The notes beneath the pieces are model-generated. The model did not search any database and was not told the DNA's origin. It saw nothing but the letters and a program-made list of their open reading frames with translations. A program made the translations under genes and the position numbers. From CAZQEZ01 sp964592475 (GTDB lineage Bacteria; Bacteroidota; Bacteroidia; Cytophagales; Cyclobacteriaceae): a stretch of 13,292 nucleotides of DNA. Positions 13,243-13,292 of this stretch are shown here, piece by piece. The DNA lies in assembly GCA_964592475.1 (NCBI GenBank), contig CAZQEZ010000117.1, forward strand, positions 1 to 13,292, read 5' to 3'. Positions within the stretch are counted from its first letter, which is position 1. The number at the start of each line of letters is the position of its first letter.

Positions 13243-13292
13243 TGAAGTTTCGCACCTTAAAAATTAAAATAAAATTCCTTAAAATCCCCTCT
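13243..13292. repeat. Second copy of the repeat arm, cut by the window edge
   Basis: TGAAGTTTCGCACC (13243-13256) is an exact inverted copy of 1050-1063, and with the next three bases (TTA) matches 996-1012 at 15 of 17 positions. It is followed by an AT-rich run to the end of the window, as in the first element. If the element has the same size, its other arm lies about 5-20 bases past the end. Confidence 0.5.

Overview
The window reads as chromosomal DNA of a low-GC, non-parasitic Bacteroidota, most likely a Cytophagales-type marine or environmental bacterium. The reasons are family content (TonB-dependent receptor plus beta-propeller lipoprotein under a cobalamin riboswitch, two DUF4252 proteins, DUF427, a FatA-like acyl-ACP thioesterase), start codons without Shine-Dalgarno sequences, and two promoters of the Bacteroidota type (TTTG, an 18-20 base spacer, then TAnnTTTG). 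No phage, transposase or CRISPR gene is visible.

Layout. 1-581 (minus): an ECF sigma factor, followed downstream by the first codons of a gene cut by the window edge. 582-1078: non-coding, with an imperfect inverted repeat at 994-1065 whose terminal 14-mer recurs at 13243-13256. 1079-1561 (minus): a four-EF-hand lipoprotein. 1651-1997 (plus): a decayed DoxX-family gene, followed by about 200 bp of broken coding-like sequence.

2364-6203 (plus): a vitamin B12 salvage locus. A recognisable promoter leads into an adenosylcobalamin riboswitch, then a BtuB-like TonB-dependent receptor, a BtuG-like surface beta-propeller lipoprotein, a probable terminator, and cobU. The first two would bring corrinoids across the outer membrane; CobU starts nucleotide-loop assembly from salvaged cobinamide. 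An acyl-ACP thioesterase follows at 6267-7007.

7009-7413 (minus) is the most unusual part. Two tandem tRNA-like genes of 129 and 128 nt each have a complete acceptor stem, D arm, anticodon arm, T arm and encoded CCA. Each also carries a 56-57 nt variable region, several times the usual size. Both show a GUC (Asp-type) anticodon inside a Leu-like class II scaffold. They have their own promoter and a shared hairpin terminator.

7654-9024: a small HMA metal-binding protein, an unrecognised helical protein, and a DUF427 protein that abuts it tail to tail. 9066-9092 is a strong minus-strand terminator with no obvious gene upstream of it. 9312-10355 (plus): a lipoprotein with a Gmad2 domain. 10379-13156 (minus): a compact operon of two DUF4252 secreted proteins and an ABC-2 transporter (ATPase plus permease), with a 4 bp overlap and an 8 bp overlap between its last three genes.
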